A stretch of DNA of 64,000 nt from Luminiphilus sp. (GTDB lineage: Bacteria > Pseudomonadota > Gammaproteobacteria > Pseudomonadales > Halieaceae): NCBI GenBank assembly GCA_029242325.1, contig JAQWUD010000019.1, forward strand, positions 43,891-107,890, written 5' to 3'. The notes under the pieces were generated by a model that had not been told where the DNA came from, did not search any database, and worked only from the letters and a program-made list of their open reading frames with translations. Numbering within the stretch: position 1 is the first letter of the stretch; the number at the start of each line of letters is the position of its first letter. Below are positions 1 through 12,050 of the stretch, piece by piece. The translations under genes and the position numbers were made by a program.

Positions 1-2913
<2,913 letters not shown>

Positions 2914-2914
<1 letters not shown>

Positions 2915-3534
2915 TGGCTGTGGTGCGATGGGTTAGTTATTTGGTAAGCGTTGTGGTGCTCATGGCTTTGGGGGCATGCGCGACTGCACCCCCGGAGCAG
3001 GTCGATAATGTCTGCGATATTTTTCGGGAGAAATCGGGGTGGTATGAAGATGCCAAAGAATCTCGTGCGCGATGGGGCGTTCCTGTCTCGATCTCCATGG
3101 CATTTATGCATCAGGAGTCTCGATTCATAGCAACGGCGAAACCGCCCCGGAAAAAGCTGTGGGGGGTAATTCCTGGCCCGCGGCCGTCAGATTCATATGG
3201 ATACTCTCAAGCGAAGGAGAGCACCTGGGAGTGGTATCAGCGTAGTACTGGTAACTACAGTGCGGATCGCGATGATTTTGGCGATGCGATCGATTTCATA
3301 GGCTGGTACAACGATGTCACCCATCGAGAGTTGGGCATCGATAAGCAGGACGCGTTCCGGCTTTACCTCGCTTACCATGAGGGCCATGGGGGTTATCGTC
3401 GGCAAACGTATCGATCAAAAGACTGGTTGGTCGATGTGGCTAGGAAGGTTGATCGTCAGGCGAAGCAGTACAACAGTCAATTGCAGGATTGCTCAGAGGA
3501 GCTGGAGCCTCGCGGCTGGTTTGATCGGTGGTAA
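2914..3534 (+). CDS. Lipoprotein with lysozyme/transglycosylase-like fold
   Basis: A 206-residue exported protein. The N-terminus is a signal peptide ending in a lipobox (LGAC, Cys22), so it is predicted to be a lipoprotein. The body resembles the SLT lytic transglycosylase family: a candidate catalytic Glu in HQESRF (about residue 70) and a GYSQAKESTWEWY segment where transglycosylases have the GxxQ motif. Such enzymes cleave peptidoglycan glycan strands. The match is distant and activity is unproven. The GTG start overlaps the ligA stop by one base, implying translational coupling. It belongs to a conserved uncharacterised proteobacterial family as far as I can tell. Confidence 0.75.
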
Positions 3535-3558
3535 TTGCAGCTAAAAACAGCGTGGTTA

Positions 3559-3592
3559 ATGTCACTAGAATGTCACAAAAATCGGGTGTAAT
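3559..3592 (+). promoter_or_regulatory. Pho box and promoter for phoB-phoR
   Basis: Two 11-base direct repeats, ATGTCACTAGA (3559-3569) and ATGTCACAAAA (3570-3580), match the tandem CTGTCAT-type PhoB half-sites. Ten bases after the 18-base core (3559-3576) lies TGTAAT (3587-3592), a good -10 element. That is the spacing of classical Pho promoters, where the box replaces the -35. It predicts autoregulation of phoB by phosphorylated PhoB under phosphate limitation. Confidence 0.85.
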
Positions 3593-3634
3593 GCTTGTAA
3601 TCAGCAGTGAAGAAAGAAGCACCCGGGAGATCAA

Positions 3635-4345
3635 GTGAGCGGCGAAAAAGTCCTGTTGGTGGATGATGAGCGTGGTATCCGAGAGATGCTGAAGTTGGCT
3701 CTCGAGCTGTCTGATTTTCAGTGTATTGAGGCCGCAGAGATTCACAGCGCCTATCGGATGATCACCGAGGAGCAACCCGACATTGTTTTATTGGACTGGA
3801 TGCTCCCTGGTGGAAGTGGCATAGAGTTGCTGCGAAGACTGAAGAAAGATGAGGCAACTCGGGCCTTGCCCGTGATCATGCTCACTGCAAAAACCCATGA
3901 GGACAATGTGATTCAGGGGCTTGAAGTCGGGGCTGATGATTATATCACCAAGCCTTTCGCGCCCAAGGAGTTGATTGCAAGAATGCGTGCGATCCTCAGA
4001 CGCACGGGTAGTGACGAGGCCGCCTCGGAGGTACGGGTGGGCGAACTGGTTCTGGAAGTGGATAACAGGCGAGTAAGTTTCAGCGGTAAAGCATTGGACA
4101 TGGGCCCGACAGAGTTCAAATTGCTCCATTTTTTTATGCAAAATCCAGAGCGAGCCTACTCCCGTTCCCAGCTGCTGGATCGCGTTTGGGGGACGAATGT
4201 CTACGTGGAGGAGCGAACAGTAGACGTGCACATCCGTCGCCTGAGAAAGGCGTTGCAAGCCGGCAATCCCGCCTACGGCGAGTTGGTTCAGACCGTGCGC
4301 GGCACGGGCTACCGGTTCTCGTCCAGAGACTTGGCTGTGTTGTGA
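3635..4345 (+). CDS. phoB: Phosphate regulon response regulator PhoB
   Basis: A 236-residue OmpR-family response regulator that activates phosphate-starvation genes when phosphorylated by PhoR. The receiver domain has the acidic pair DD at residues 10-11, phospho-acceptor Asp54 in LLDWMLPGGSG, the T of MLTAK and the K of ITKPF. The C-terminal winged helix contains the ERTVDVHIRRLRKAL recognition segment. The GTG at 3635 is preceded by GGGAGA at a proper distance. A Pho box lies upstream, and phoR begins in a 4-base GTGA overlap with the stop, so the two form an operon. Confidence 0.96.
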   Translation: MSGEKVLLVDDERGIREMLKLALELSDFQCIEAAEIHSAYRMITEEQPDIVLLDWMLPGGSGIELLRRLKKDEATRALPVIMLTAKTHEDNVIQGLEVGADDYITKPFAPKELIARMRAILRRTGSDEAASEVRVGELVLEVDNRRVSFSGKALDMGPTEFKLLHFFMQNPERAYSRSQLLDRVWGTNVYVEERTVDVHIRRLRKALQAGNPAYGELVQTVRGTGYRFSSRDLAVL

Positions 4346-5664
4346 CCGGGCTCGGGTTTTTTCGTCTTGAAGCCCGCCGCTTGCTGCTTTCCATTATCGC
4401 AGGCTCGATCAGTGGGTTGATCACCGCAGATATTCTCATAGGTGTTGCTGCGGCCAGTTCTATTCTCTTGATCTCATGGGGATGGCAGTTGTCGCGGATG
4501 TATCGTTGGTTTGCTAATCCAGATGAACTTCCACCGATCGGCAATGCGGGTGTCCGCGGTGTACTGCGTGACGTGTATGTCCTGAGAAGCCGCAGCCTTC
4601 AGGGCTCCCAGTCGGCATCACGTGCTCAGCCCTATGCCAAAGAGTCACTTGCATCCATGCGCGAGGCCGCACTGATCGTCAACGTGCGGTTGGAGCTGGT
4701 CTGGTGCAACGACGCCGCGGAGTACCTACTCGGGATTCAGTTTTCTGAGGAGGAGGGCAGGCTCCTTTCAGAGGTGATTCCGGGAAAATCACTGAAGAAA
4801 TACATGCGTCAGGCAAACTTTCAGAAACCACTAAGGATAAAGCCGGGGCCTGATCCGGAATTTTGTTTGCAGTTTGAGTTTTCGCGTTTTGGCGTCCACG
4901 ATAGCCTGGTATTCGTTAAGGATGTCACCGCCCAAGATAAGTTGGAGCGAATGCGCAGCGATTTCGTGGGCAATGTCTCCCACGAACTCCGCACTCCGCT
5001 TACCGTCATCAAGGGATACATCGAGACCTTACAATCCGTTGTGTCAGAAAAAGAAATGACGCTCCAGGCTTCATTGGCATCTATGGATACCCAAGCTGCC
5101 AGAATGGAAAATTTGATTGCGGATCTGCTGTGGCTATCGAGAATTGAGAGCGTCGAGGGTGAAAGAAAGGAGGATTTGATAAACATCAGCGAATTGCTTT
5201 CAACACTTGTTGCGGAGCTATCCTTAGCTTGGCCGGAGCGCAAGCTAGAGCTAAAACTGGACTCGCCGCAAAGTGTATTGGGCGACGAGGCTGAGCTACT
5301 GAGCGCTTTTAGCAACTTAATTGTGAATGCCTTGAAGTATAGTGATAAGCATTCAATAACGATTAAGTGGATTGATACGGCAGTGGGTCCCGCGCTGTTA
5401 GTGGAAGACAAGGGGCTGGGAATCGACGCAAAACATATACCGAGGCTGACTGAGCGATTCTACCGTGTAGATAAAAGTCGCAGTCAAGAGCGATCGGGCA
5501 CAGGCTTGGGCCTAGCGATCGTCAAACACGTCGCGGTTTCGCACGACGCAAAGTTGTTCGTAGATAGTCAGTTGGGCAAGGGCAGTTGTTTCCGACTGGT
5601 ATTCCCGGCCAGCCGCACCGAATTGGCGCCAGAATCGCCAGGTGGTATTGACGATTACGGGTGA
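4342..5664 (+). CDS. phoR: Phosphate regulon sensor kinase PhoR
   Basis: Sensor histidine kinase partner of PhoB. I place the start at GTG 4342, overlapping the phoB stop by 4 bases, which gives 440 residues, close to the usual 430; the open frame reaching further upstream lies within phoB. Two hydrophobic segments occupy about residues 14-48, followed by the DUF3329-like linker, a PAS domain (about 100-195), the dimerisation H-box NVSHELRTPL with phospho-acceptor His214, and a HATPase domain with the N box (FSNLIVNALKYS), the VEDKGLGID G1 box and the GTGLGLAI G2 box. It acts at the inner membrane, sensing phosphate status through the Pst system. Confidence 0.95.
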   Translation: MTGLGFFRLEARRLLLSIIAGSISGLITADILIGVAAASSILLISWGWQLSRMYRWFANPDELPPIGNAGVRGVLRDVYVLRSRSLQGSQSASRAQPYAKESLASMREAALIVNVRLELVWCNDAAEYLLGIQFSEEEGRLLSEVIPGKSLKKYMRQANFQKPLRIKPGPDPEFCLQFEFSRFGVHDSLVFVKDVTAQDKLERMRSDFVGNVSHELRTPLTVIKGYIETLQSVVSEKEMTLQASLASMDTQAARMENLIADLLWLSRIESVEGERKEDLINISELLSTLVAELSLAWPERKLELKLDSPQSVLGDEAELLSAFSNLIVNALKYSDKHSITIKWIDTAVGPALLVEDKGLGIDAKHIPRLTERFYRVDKSRSQERSGTGLGLAIVKHVAVSHDAKLFVDSQLGKGSCFRLVFPASRTELAPESPGGIDDYG

Positions 5665-5737
5665 GTTGCGTCTCTGACCTGACTTTCACTTATTGAGGGG
5701 TTAGCATGGCGCCGCGTAAACATCGGGGATCAGTCTC

Positions 5738-6802
5738 ATGAGTCGGTTCTGGGTAGACACAGTTCAAGCCCTCAAGCCTTATGTGCCAGGTGAGCAGCCG
5801 CGTTCACAGACGCTGCTTAAACTCAATACAAACGAACACGCGTTACCGCCGTCAGAGAGCGCCATGGCAGTGCTGTCCTCAGTGGACCCGGATCAGCTCC
5901 GCCGTTACCCCGACCCGACAGCGCGTCGCCTACGAGACGCAATTGCAAATCGGGAAAGCCTTGGGCCAGAGCAGGTTTTTGTAGGCAATGGCTCAGATGA
6001 AGTGTTGGCACATGTCTGGGCGGCTTTTCTTTCAGGGCGCGAACTCACCACTGTGAAGACAACCTATGGTTTTTATCCGGTTTGGAGTCGGCTGTATGGC
6101 GCCCAGCTTAATCAGGTTGCCTTGTGTGATGACTTTTCGGTTGATTTGAATGCGCTGCAAGCAGTCGGCAGTGCCATCGTGCTGGCGAATCCCAACGCCC
6201 CAACGGGTTTGGCTCTGAAACGGATGCAGGTTGAGGAGTTAGTGGCAAGTAATCGGGATCGGCTCGTAGTCATTGACGAAGCTTACTTTGGTTTTGGCGC
6301 AGAGACCGCAGCGCCTCTCGTCAGCGACTACGATAATCTTGTGGTGACCAGAAGCCTTTCTAAGAGTCACGCACTCGCGGGTTTACGCGTGGGTTATGCG
6401 TTGGCGCACCCCGAATTGATTGAGGGTTTGGTGCGGATCAAGGATTCTTTCAACTCGTATCCCATTGACGCATTAGCGCAGGCGGTGGCGACCGCCTCCA
6501 TCGAAGATGTCGATTGGTTTAATCGATCCTCAGCGGTGATCGCCCATAGCCGTGAAAAAATGTCGCAAGGCCTTCAAGCTTTGCGCTTTGTGGTTCTGCC
6601 GTCGCAGTCGAACTTTGTGTTCGTAAAGCATCCCGCCATGTCGGGGAAGAAAATCTTCAATGCGCTGCGGGAACGCAATATATTGGTGCGCCGCTGGGAT
6701 ACGCCCTTTATCGCGGAGTGGCTCAGGATTTCGCTGGGTACCGCGGAAGAAACGGATCAGTTTTTGCATGCCGTGAACGAGATAACTGCCACGGGGGCCT
6801 GA
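5738..6802 (+). CDS. hisC: Histidinol-phosphate aminotransferase HisC
   Basis: PLP enzyme that converts imidazole-acetol phosphate and glutamate to histidinol phosphate in histidine synthesis. At 354 residues it has family length. The fold type I motifs are visible: FVGNGSDE (cofactor phosphate), ANPNAPTG with the substrate Asn, VIDEAYFGF, and the Schiff-base Lys209 in RSLSKSHALAGLRVGY. The C-terminal R of LRISLG would bind the substrate carboxylate. It stands alone rather than in a his operon and ends 4 bases from a convergent gene. A related aromatic-substrate aminotransferase cannot be excluded, but the motif set fits HisC best. Confidence 0.9.
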   Translation: MSRFWVDTVQALKPYVPGEQPRSQTLLKLNTNEHALPPSESAMAVLSSVDPDQLRRYPDPTARRLRDAIANRESLGPEQVFVGNGSDEVLAHVWAAFLSGRELTTVKTTYGFYPVWSRLYGAQLNQVALCDDFSVDLNALQAVGSAIVLANPNAPTGLALKRMQVEELVASNRDRLVVIDEAYFGFGAETAAPLVSDYDNLVVTRSLSKSHALAGLRVGYALAHPELIEGLVRIKDSFNSYPIDALAQAVATASIEDVDWFNRSSAVIAHSREKMSQGLQALRFVVLPSQSNFVFVKHPAMSGKKIFNALRERNILVRRWDTPFIAEWLRISLGTAEETDQFLHAVNEITATGA

Positions 6803-6806
6803 CTCG

Positions 6807-7940
6807 CTACTTTGACTCTCGACGCCGCAGCACTATCGAGCCAATGCTGTATCCCGCACCGAAAGAGCAAAGCACAGCCAAGTCGCCACTATCGAGATCC
6901 TTATTATGTTTATGAAATGCAATGATTGATCCCGCTGAAGAGGTATTGGCGTACTCATCCAGGATGGTCGGCGCTTCTCTGGGGCTGGGTTGCCGTCCAA
7001 AGATTTTTCGTGCGATCAGGTCGTTCATATTTTGGTTAGCTTGATGCAGCCAGATGCGTTTGAGGCTGTCAGGCGCAATACTTAATCGTTCCAACTGTGC
7101 GCTGATTTGAGCCGCTACGGCAGGGCACACCTCCTTAAACACTTTTCTGCCTTCCTGCACAAAGAGCTTATCGATATCACCGATGCCGCGCTCGTCGGCA
7201 CGGTTGAGGAAACCGAAGTTATTGCGAATATTATTTGAGAACAGTGTTTGCAGGCGTGAGTCGATGATTTCCCAACAAGCTGACGCCGAAGTACTCTCCG
7301 GAGATTCAACGACTACCGCCGTTGCGACATCGCCGAAAATGAAATGTGAATCCCGATCACGAAAGTTGAGGTGGCCCGTGCAAATTTCTGGATTGACGAC
7401 CAAAACCCGTGACGCGCTTCCGGAACGTATCGCGTCGCTGGCTTGTTGAATGCCAAAGGTAGCTGAGGAGCAGGCCACGTTCATGTCAAAAGCAAACCCC
7501 TTTGCGCCGAGTGCGGCTTGTACTTCGATCGCCATGGCCGGGTAGGCGCGCTGCATGTTGGAGGCAGCCACAATAACTGCGTCCAGCGTGTCAGCGGTAA
7601 TTCCAGCGCTCGCCAATGCTTCTTCTGCTGCTCGGCAAGCAATCTCACACATTACTGAGGGTTCATTGTCTGGTCGTTCCGGAATACAAGGCACCATTGT
7701 GTTCGGGTCAAGGATGCCTCTCTTGTCAATGACATAGCGGCTTCTGATGCCTGACGCTTTTTCGATGAACTCGGTTGAGGAATAGGTTTGTGCTTCGACC
7801 TCGCCTGAGGCTATTGCTCGTGCGTGATGCTCGTTGTGGAGGTCTACCCACGCGTTAAAAGACAACACCAGTTCCTCATTGCTGATGGCGTCTGTCGGTG
7901 TATACAAACCCGATCCTGTAATGGCCGCAAGCGTGGTCAT
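6807..7940 (-). CDS. 3-oxoacyl-ACP synthase III family protein (FabH-like)
   Basis: Thiolase-fold condensing enzyme of the KAS III family, 377 residues, longer than housekeeping FabH (about 320). The Cys-His-Asn triad is present: Cys157 in NVACSSA, His in LHQANQNMND and Asn in EYANTSSAGS. The length and spacing resemble the Pseudomonas PA3286-type enzyme, which primes fatty acid synthesis from longer acyl-CoA; that substrate assignment is inference. It begins 8 bases after the gltA stop on the same strand, so it is likely co-expressed with citrate synthase, an uncommon pairing that ties acetyl-CoA entry into the TCA cycle to acyl chain priming. Confidence 0.85.
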   Translation of the reverse strand: MTTLAAITGSGLYTPTDAISNEELVLSFNAWVDLHNEHHARAIASGEVEAQTYSSTEFIEKASGIRSRYVIDKRGILDPNTMVPCIPERPDNEPSVMCEIACRAAEEALASAGITADTLDAVIVAASNMQRAYPAMAIEVQAALGAKGFAFDMNVACSSATFGIQQASDAIRSGSASRVLVVNPEICTGHLNFRDRDSHFIFGDVATAVVVESPESTSASACWEIIDSRLQTLFSNNIRNNFGFLNRADERGIGDIDKLFVQEGRKVFKEVCPAVAAQISAQLERLSIAPDSLKRIWLHQANQNMNDLIARKIFGRQPSPREAPTILDEYANTSSAGSIIAFHKHNKDLDSGDLAVLCSFGAGYSIGSIVLRRRESK

Positions 7941-7948
7941 CTGTGTGC

Positions 7949-9244
7949 CTATCGCTGGTCCAGCGGCACAAAGTTTCGTTGCTTTTCGCCGGTGTACAAC
8001 TGCCGAGGTCGTCCAATACGGTACGCGCCGCCAATCATCTCGTTCCAGTGTGCGATCCAGCCGACCGTTCGGCCAATAGCAAAGATTACTGTGAACATTG
8101 AGGTGGGAATACCGAGTGCTTTGAGAATAATGCCAGAGTAGAAGTCGACATTGGGATAAAGCTTCTTTTCGATGAAGTAGCCGTCTTTGAGCGCAATTTC
8201 CTCAAGACGTTTGGCAATTTCTAGGTTCTCATCTTCTATGCCCAGCTCGGCCAACACCTCATCGGCCGCCTCTTTCATTACCTTGGCGCGGGGGTCGAAA
8301 TTTTTGTAGACCCGATGCCCAAACCCCATAAGCCGGAAGGGGTCGTCTTTATCTTTTGCGCGCGCAATAAATTCGTCAATGCGATCAACCGAGCCAATTT
8401 CTTCCAGCATCTTGACAACAGCCTCGTTAGCGCCGCCATGAGAAGGGCCCCATAGCGCCGCGATGCCCGCCGCGATACAGGCAAATGGATTCGCCTGCGA
8501 GGACCCTGCGAGCCTTACCGTAGAGGTTGACGCGTTTTGTTCATGGTCTGCATGGAGCAGAAAAATCCTGTCCATGGCGCGAGCGATAGTCGGGGAAACC
8601 TGGGATGGCTCACATGGGTTGCCAAACATCATATTCAGGAAATTCGCCGCATAATCTAGGCTGTTATCGGGATACATAAAAGGTTGTCCGATGGAAAACT
8701 TGTAGCTCATGGCTGCAATGGTGGGCATTTTTGCAATCAGCCGGAACGCCGCGACTTCTCTATGCCAGGGATCCGATATTTCCGTTGAGTCGTGGTAAAA
8801 CGCAGAGAGGGCTCCAACGACCCCGCACATGATTGCCATGGGGTGCGCGTCACGTCGAAAGCCGTTGAAAAAAGTTCTGATCTGCTCGTGCACCATAGTG
8901 TGGCGAGTCATGATGTCGACGAACTCTTTCTTTTCGTCGGCGGTGGGGAGTTCGCCGTTCAGGAGTAGGTAGCATGTCTCAAGGTAGTCCGAGTGTTGCG
9001 CCAATTGCTCGATAGGGTACCCGCGGTGGAGCAACACGCCCTTTTCACCATCGATAAACGTAATCTGTGATTCGCACGCTGCTGTGGAGGTAAAGCCAGG
9101 ATCGTATGTGAAATAGCCGTTCGCGGTAAGTTTGCCCACATCCACCACGTCGGGGCCAAGGCTGCCCGCATAAACAGCGAGATCTATTGACTCTTCCGAG
9201 CCGTCGCCGTGTGTAATCTTAAGAGTCGCTTTCGTTTCGGACAT
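7949..9244 (-). CDS. gltA: Citrate synthase GltA
   Basis: Condenses acetyl-CoA and oxaloacetate to citrate, the entry step of the TCA cycle. At 431 residues with an N-terminal beta-rich extension ([11 protein letters not shown]...) it is the hexameric, NADH-sensitive type II enzyme typical of gammaproteobacteria. Catalytic motifs include the His in GPSHGGANE, the His in [14 protein letters not shown], and the Asp in NVDFYSGI. It is divergent from sdhCDAB across a 200-base regulatory region, and is followed on its own strand by a KAS III gene. Confidence 0.97.
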   Translation of the reverse strand: MSETKATLKITHGDGSEESIDLAVYAGSLGPDVVDVGKLTANGYFTYDPGFTSTAACESQITFIDGEKGVLLHRGYPIEQLAQHSDYLETCYLLLNGELPTADEKKEFVDIMTRHTMVHEQIRTFFNGFRRDAHPMAIMCGVVGALSAFYHDSTEISDPWHREVAAFRLIAKMPTIAAMSYKFSIGQPFMYPDNSLDYAANFLNMMFGNPCEPSQVSPTIARAMDRIFLLHADHEQNASTSTVRLAGSSQANPFACIAAGIAALWGPSHGGANEAVVKMLEEIGSVDRIDEFIARAKDKDDPFRLMGFGHRVYKNFDPRAKVMKEAADEVLAELGIEDENLEIAKRLEEIALKDGYFIEKKLYPNVDFYSGIILKALGIPTSMFTVIFAIGRTVGWIAHWNEMIGGAYRIGRPRQLYTGEKQRNFVPLDQR

Positions 9245-9275
9245 TTAGCTGTCTACCGCCGTGAGAGTAAGAGGT

Positions 9276-9342
9276 TGCCAAACTAATCGCGAGCGCGGGA
9301 CATGTCAATTTGGAAGAGGGCGCGCGCTAATTTTGTTTGGCA
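9276..9342. repeat. Inverted repeat TGCCAAAC/GTTTGGCA between gltA and sdhC
   Basis: TGCCAAAC at 9276-9283 and its exact reverse complement GTTTGGCA at 9335-9342 flank 51 bases. One arm covers the gltA -10 and the other lies 4 bases upstream of the sdh -35. This position would suit a shared operator for both divergent promoters, but 8-base arms can arise by chance. Confidence 0.35.
9280..9308 (-). promoter_or_regulatory. Candidate gltA promoter
   Basis: On the minus strand a perfect -35 TTGACA (9308-9303) is followed after 17 bases by TAGTTT (9285-9280), a weak -10. The implied start of transcription is roughly 30 bases upstream of the gltA ATG. The -10 overlaps one arm of an inverted repeat shared with the sdh side. 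Confidence 0.5.
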
Positions 9343-9346
9343 GAAA

Positions 9347-9375
9347 TTGTAATCGCCCGATCGCCCACCTATACT
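9347..9375 (+). promoter_or_regulatory. sdhCDAB promoter
   Basis: A -35 TTGTAA (9347-9352) and a -10 TATACT (9370-9375) are separated by exactly 17 bases, a good sigma-70 pair. The predicted start near 9382 leaves a leader of about 60 bases before the sdhC GTG. Confidence 0.65.
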
Positions 9376-9444
9376 TCGTGGCCGAAAGGTTCCTGAGTTA
9401 GACGGGACCCACTCGCAAACCACGAGACAATCCTGAGAGACAAT

Positions 9445-9831
9445 GTGAGACCGACTTCAAGGGACCAGCGTCCCGTCAATTTGGATTTGGGCACCATACA
9501 TTTGCCCATTACGGCTTATGCATCGATCACGCATCGCGTAACAGGTGTCGCGATGTTCGTGGCGAGTTTTCTGATGCTGTGGGCGCTTGATCAAAGCCTC
9601 GCCTCGGAGGCTTCTTTTGACGCGCTCGCCGATACCTTAGCTTCTCTCTGGGCGAAGTTGCTTATCTGGGCAACTGCATCTGCCCTGAGTTATCACGCGT
9701 TGGCGGGTCTGAAGCATCTGGTGATGGACGCAGGTTTCGGAGAAACGATGCGTGGCGGCGTCATTGGCGCGCGAGTTGTCTTCGTCCTTGCGGCCTTCGC
9801 AGCAGCGCTTTGGGGAGTTGCCCTATGGTAA
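9445..9831 (+). CDS. sdhC: Succinate dehydrogenase cytochrome b556 subunit SdhC
   Basis: Membrane anchor of complex II that binds haem b and ubiquinone. 128 residues with three transmembrane helices. The conserved start RPVNLDLGTIHLPITAYASITHRVTG includes the quinone-site Ser and the HR pair, and the haem-ligand His lies in LSYHALAGLKHLVMD. The GTG at 9445 gives an N-terminus that aligns with characterised SdhC proteins. It is the first gene of sdhCDAB and overlaps sdhD by 7 bases. Confidence 0.95.
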   Translation: MRPTSRDQRPVNLDLGTIHLPITAYASITHRVTGVAMFVASFLMLWALDQSLASEASFDALADTLASLWAKLLIWATASALSYHALAGLKHLVMDAGFGETMRGGVIGARVVFVLAAFAAALWGVALW

Positions 9832-10184
9832 CGTCAGTCACCAGTTTTAGCCGCACAGGCTTGTCGGATTGGCTGATCCAGAGAGTCACTTCCATTATTT
9901 TGCTCGCATATTTTATTTTGATTGCCTACCAGTTACTGGGTTCAGTTGACTACACTTCATGGGAGTCCTTGTTCGAGCAAACATGGATGAAGGTGTTCAC
10001 GTTGCTGGCAGCCCTGTCTTTAGCGGCACACAGCTGGATTGGGTTGTGGTCCGTGTTTACTGATTATTTAACGGAACGCATGCTAGGGCCGAAAGGTAAT
10101 GTCATCAGACTCACCTGTCAGCTGTGGGCGTCGACCGCACTCGTCGCTTATGTGATTTGGGCGGTCGTTATTGTCTGGAGTTAA
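9825..10184 (+). CDS. sdhD: Succinate dehydrogenase membrane anchor subunit SdhD
   Basis: Second membrane anchor of succinate dehydrogenase, 119 residues with three transmembrane helices. I choose ATG 9825, which overlaps the sdhC stop and has GGGGAG about 8 bases upstream, rather than an earlier in-frame codon. The conserved LSDWLIQRVTSIILLAY start and the haem-ligand His in AHSWIGLWSVFTDYL are seen. It works with SdhC to pass electrons from SdhB to ubiquinone. Confidence 0.95.
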   Translation: MVTSVTSFSRTGLSDWLIQRVTSIILLAYFILIAYQLLGSVDYTSWESLFEQTWMKVFTLLAALSLAAHSWIGLWSVFTDYLTERMLGPKGNVIRLTCQLWASTALVAYVIWAVVIVWS

Positions 10185-10266
10185 TAGCGGGTACCGACCC
10201 GGGCCTCAGACACGCCCCGTTGTGTTTGCGGGCCAGACAAGCAAATAGAGTGCGATAGAGAGTGCT

Positions 10267-12030
10267 ATGAGAACGATTTCATTTGATGCGGTGATTGTTG
10301 GGGGCGGAGGTGCAGGTATGCGAGCTGCTCTTCAGTTGGCGCAGTCCGGCTATAAAACGGCCGTGATTTCTAAGGTATTTCCCACGCGCTCTCATACCGT
10401 TTCTGCGCAGGGCGGTATTACCTGTGCGATCGCCAGTGCGGACCCCGACGACGACTGGCGCTGGCACATGTACGACACGGTCAAAGGGTCTGATTATATT
10501 GGCGACCAGGATGCGATCGAGTACATGTGCTCGGTGGGCCCGGAAGCCATATTCGAGTTGGAGCACATGGGTTTGCCTTTTTCCCGGACCGAGGAGGGTA
10601 GGATCTACCAGCGGCCTTTTGGTGGTCAGTCCAAGAGCTTCGGTGAAGGAGGGCAGGCAGCGCGAACGTGTGCGGCAGCTGATCGCACCGGTCACGCGCT
10701 ACTGCATACCCTCTATCAAAACAATATCAAGAACGAGACCGTATTTTTTAACGAGTGGTTTGCTGTCGATCTGGTCAAGAACCAAGACGGCGCAGTGGTG
10801 GGAGTGATCGCAATTTGCATTGAGACGGGTGAAACCGTCTACGTGAAGTCCAAGGCGACGGTGTTTGCAACGGGGGGTGCGGGTAGGATTTACGCGTCTA
10901 CGACTAATGCACATATCAACACGGGTGATGGCATGGGTATGGCCCTCAGGGCAGGAGTGCCGGCTCAGGACATGGAAATGTGGCAGTTCCACCCGACCGG
11001 AATCTACGGCGCGGGTACTTTGGTGACCGAGGGTTGTCGTGGCGAAGGCGGATACCTTATCAATAAAGATGGCGAGCGTTTTATGGAGCGATACGCACCC
11101 AACGCAAAAGACCTTGCTGGGCGCGATGTAGTTGCCCGCTCAATGGTGATGGAGATACTGGAAGGTCGCGGCTGTGGGCCCAATGGCGATCACGTCAAGT
11201 TGAAGCTTGATCATCTAGGAGAGGAAGTGCTGGAGTCACGACTGCCGGGTATATGTGAGCTCAGTCGAACCTTTGCCCACGTTGATCCGGTGAAAGAACC
11301 CATACCCGTGGTGCCAACCTGTCACTACATGATGGGGGGTATTCCCACTAACATTCACGGACAGGCGTTAAACGTCGATGCTGACGGCAACGACGCGGTT
11401 ATCCCCGGGTTGTACGCGTGTGGGGAGGCAGCGTGTGTGTCAGTGCACGGCGCAAACCGGCTTGGTGGGAACTCCCTTTTGGATCTGGTCGTGTTCGGGC
11501 GCGCATCAGGGTTGTTTATTGAAAAATCCTTGCGCGAGGGTATCGAATTGCGCAATGCGTCGCAGACGGATATCGACGCCGCCAATACGCGACTCCAAGC
11601 GCTGAATGATCGCGAGAAAGGCGAATCGGTAGCGCCTCTCCGGCATGAGCTTCAGGAAATTATGCAGAATCATTTTGGTGTGTTCCGGACCGGCGATTTC
11701 ATGCGCGAAGGTATCGCCAAGCTAGCATCGTTGCGGGAACGGGTTGATTCGGTGGTTTTGGCTGATACCTCCTCAGCCTTCAATACCTCCCGAATAGAGT
11801 GCCTTGAGCTTCAGAATCTGTTTGAGACGGCCGAAGCGACCGCTATAGTTGCCGAAGCGAGGGACGAGAGCCGTGGAGCGCACGCGCGCGACGACTTCAC
11901 CGAGCGTGATGACGAAAACTGGCTATGTCACTCGTTGTATCACAGTGGGGGCAAGCGGGTGTCGAAGCGTGGCGTCAATTTCACGCCGAACACTGTTGAA
12001 ACGTTTCAACCCAAGGCCAGAAGTTACTGA
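10267..12030 (+). CDS. sdhA: Succinate dehydrogenase flavoprotein subunit SdhA
   Basis: Catalytic subunit that oxidises succinate to fumarate with covalently bound FAD. 587 residues, normal length. The dinucleotide fold [14 protein letters not shown] is followed by the FAD-attachment His43 in [11 protein letters not shown]. Active-site regions include HPTGIYGAG, the [10 protein letters not shown] loop, the arginine-rich GRDVVARSM stretch and HYMMGGI. The C-terminal helical domain ends with the Lys/Arg-rich FNTSRIE...HARDD region. It lies between sdhD and sdhB in the sdh operon. Confidence 0.98.
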   Translation: MRTISFDAVIVGGGGAGMRAALQLAQSGYKTAVISKVFPTRSHTVSAQGGITCAIASADPDDDWRWHMYDTVKGSDYIGDQDAIEYMCSVGPEAIFELEHMGLPFSRTEEGRIYQRPFGGQSKSFGEGGQAARTCAAADRTGHALLHTLYQNNIKNETVFFNEWFAVDLVKNQDGAVVGVIAICIETGETVYVKSKATVFATGGAGRIYASTTNAHINTGDGMGMALRAGVPAQDMEMWQFHPTGIYGAGTLVTEGCRGEGGYLINKDGERFMERYAPNAKDLAGRDVVARSMVMEILEGRGCGPNGDHVKLKLDHLGEEVLESRLPGICELSRTFAHVDPVKEPIPVVPTCHYMMGGIPTNIHGQALNVDADGNDAVIPGLYACGEAACVSVHGANRLGGNSLLDLVVFGRASGLFIEKSLREGIELRNASQTDIDAANTRLQALNDREKGESVAPLRHELQEIMQNHFGVFRTGDFMREGIAKLASLRERVDSVVLADTSSAFNTSRIECLELQNLFETAEATAIVAEARDESRGAHARDDFTERDDENWLCHSLYHSGGKRVSKRGVNFTPNTVETFQPKARSY

Positions 12031-12050
12031 GGGAGACAGGAGCGCCATCC

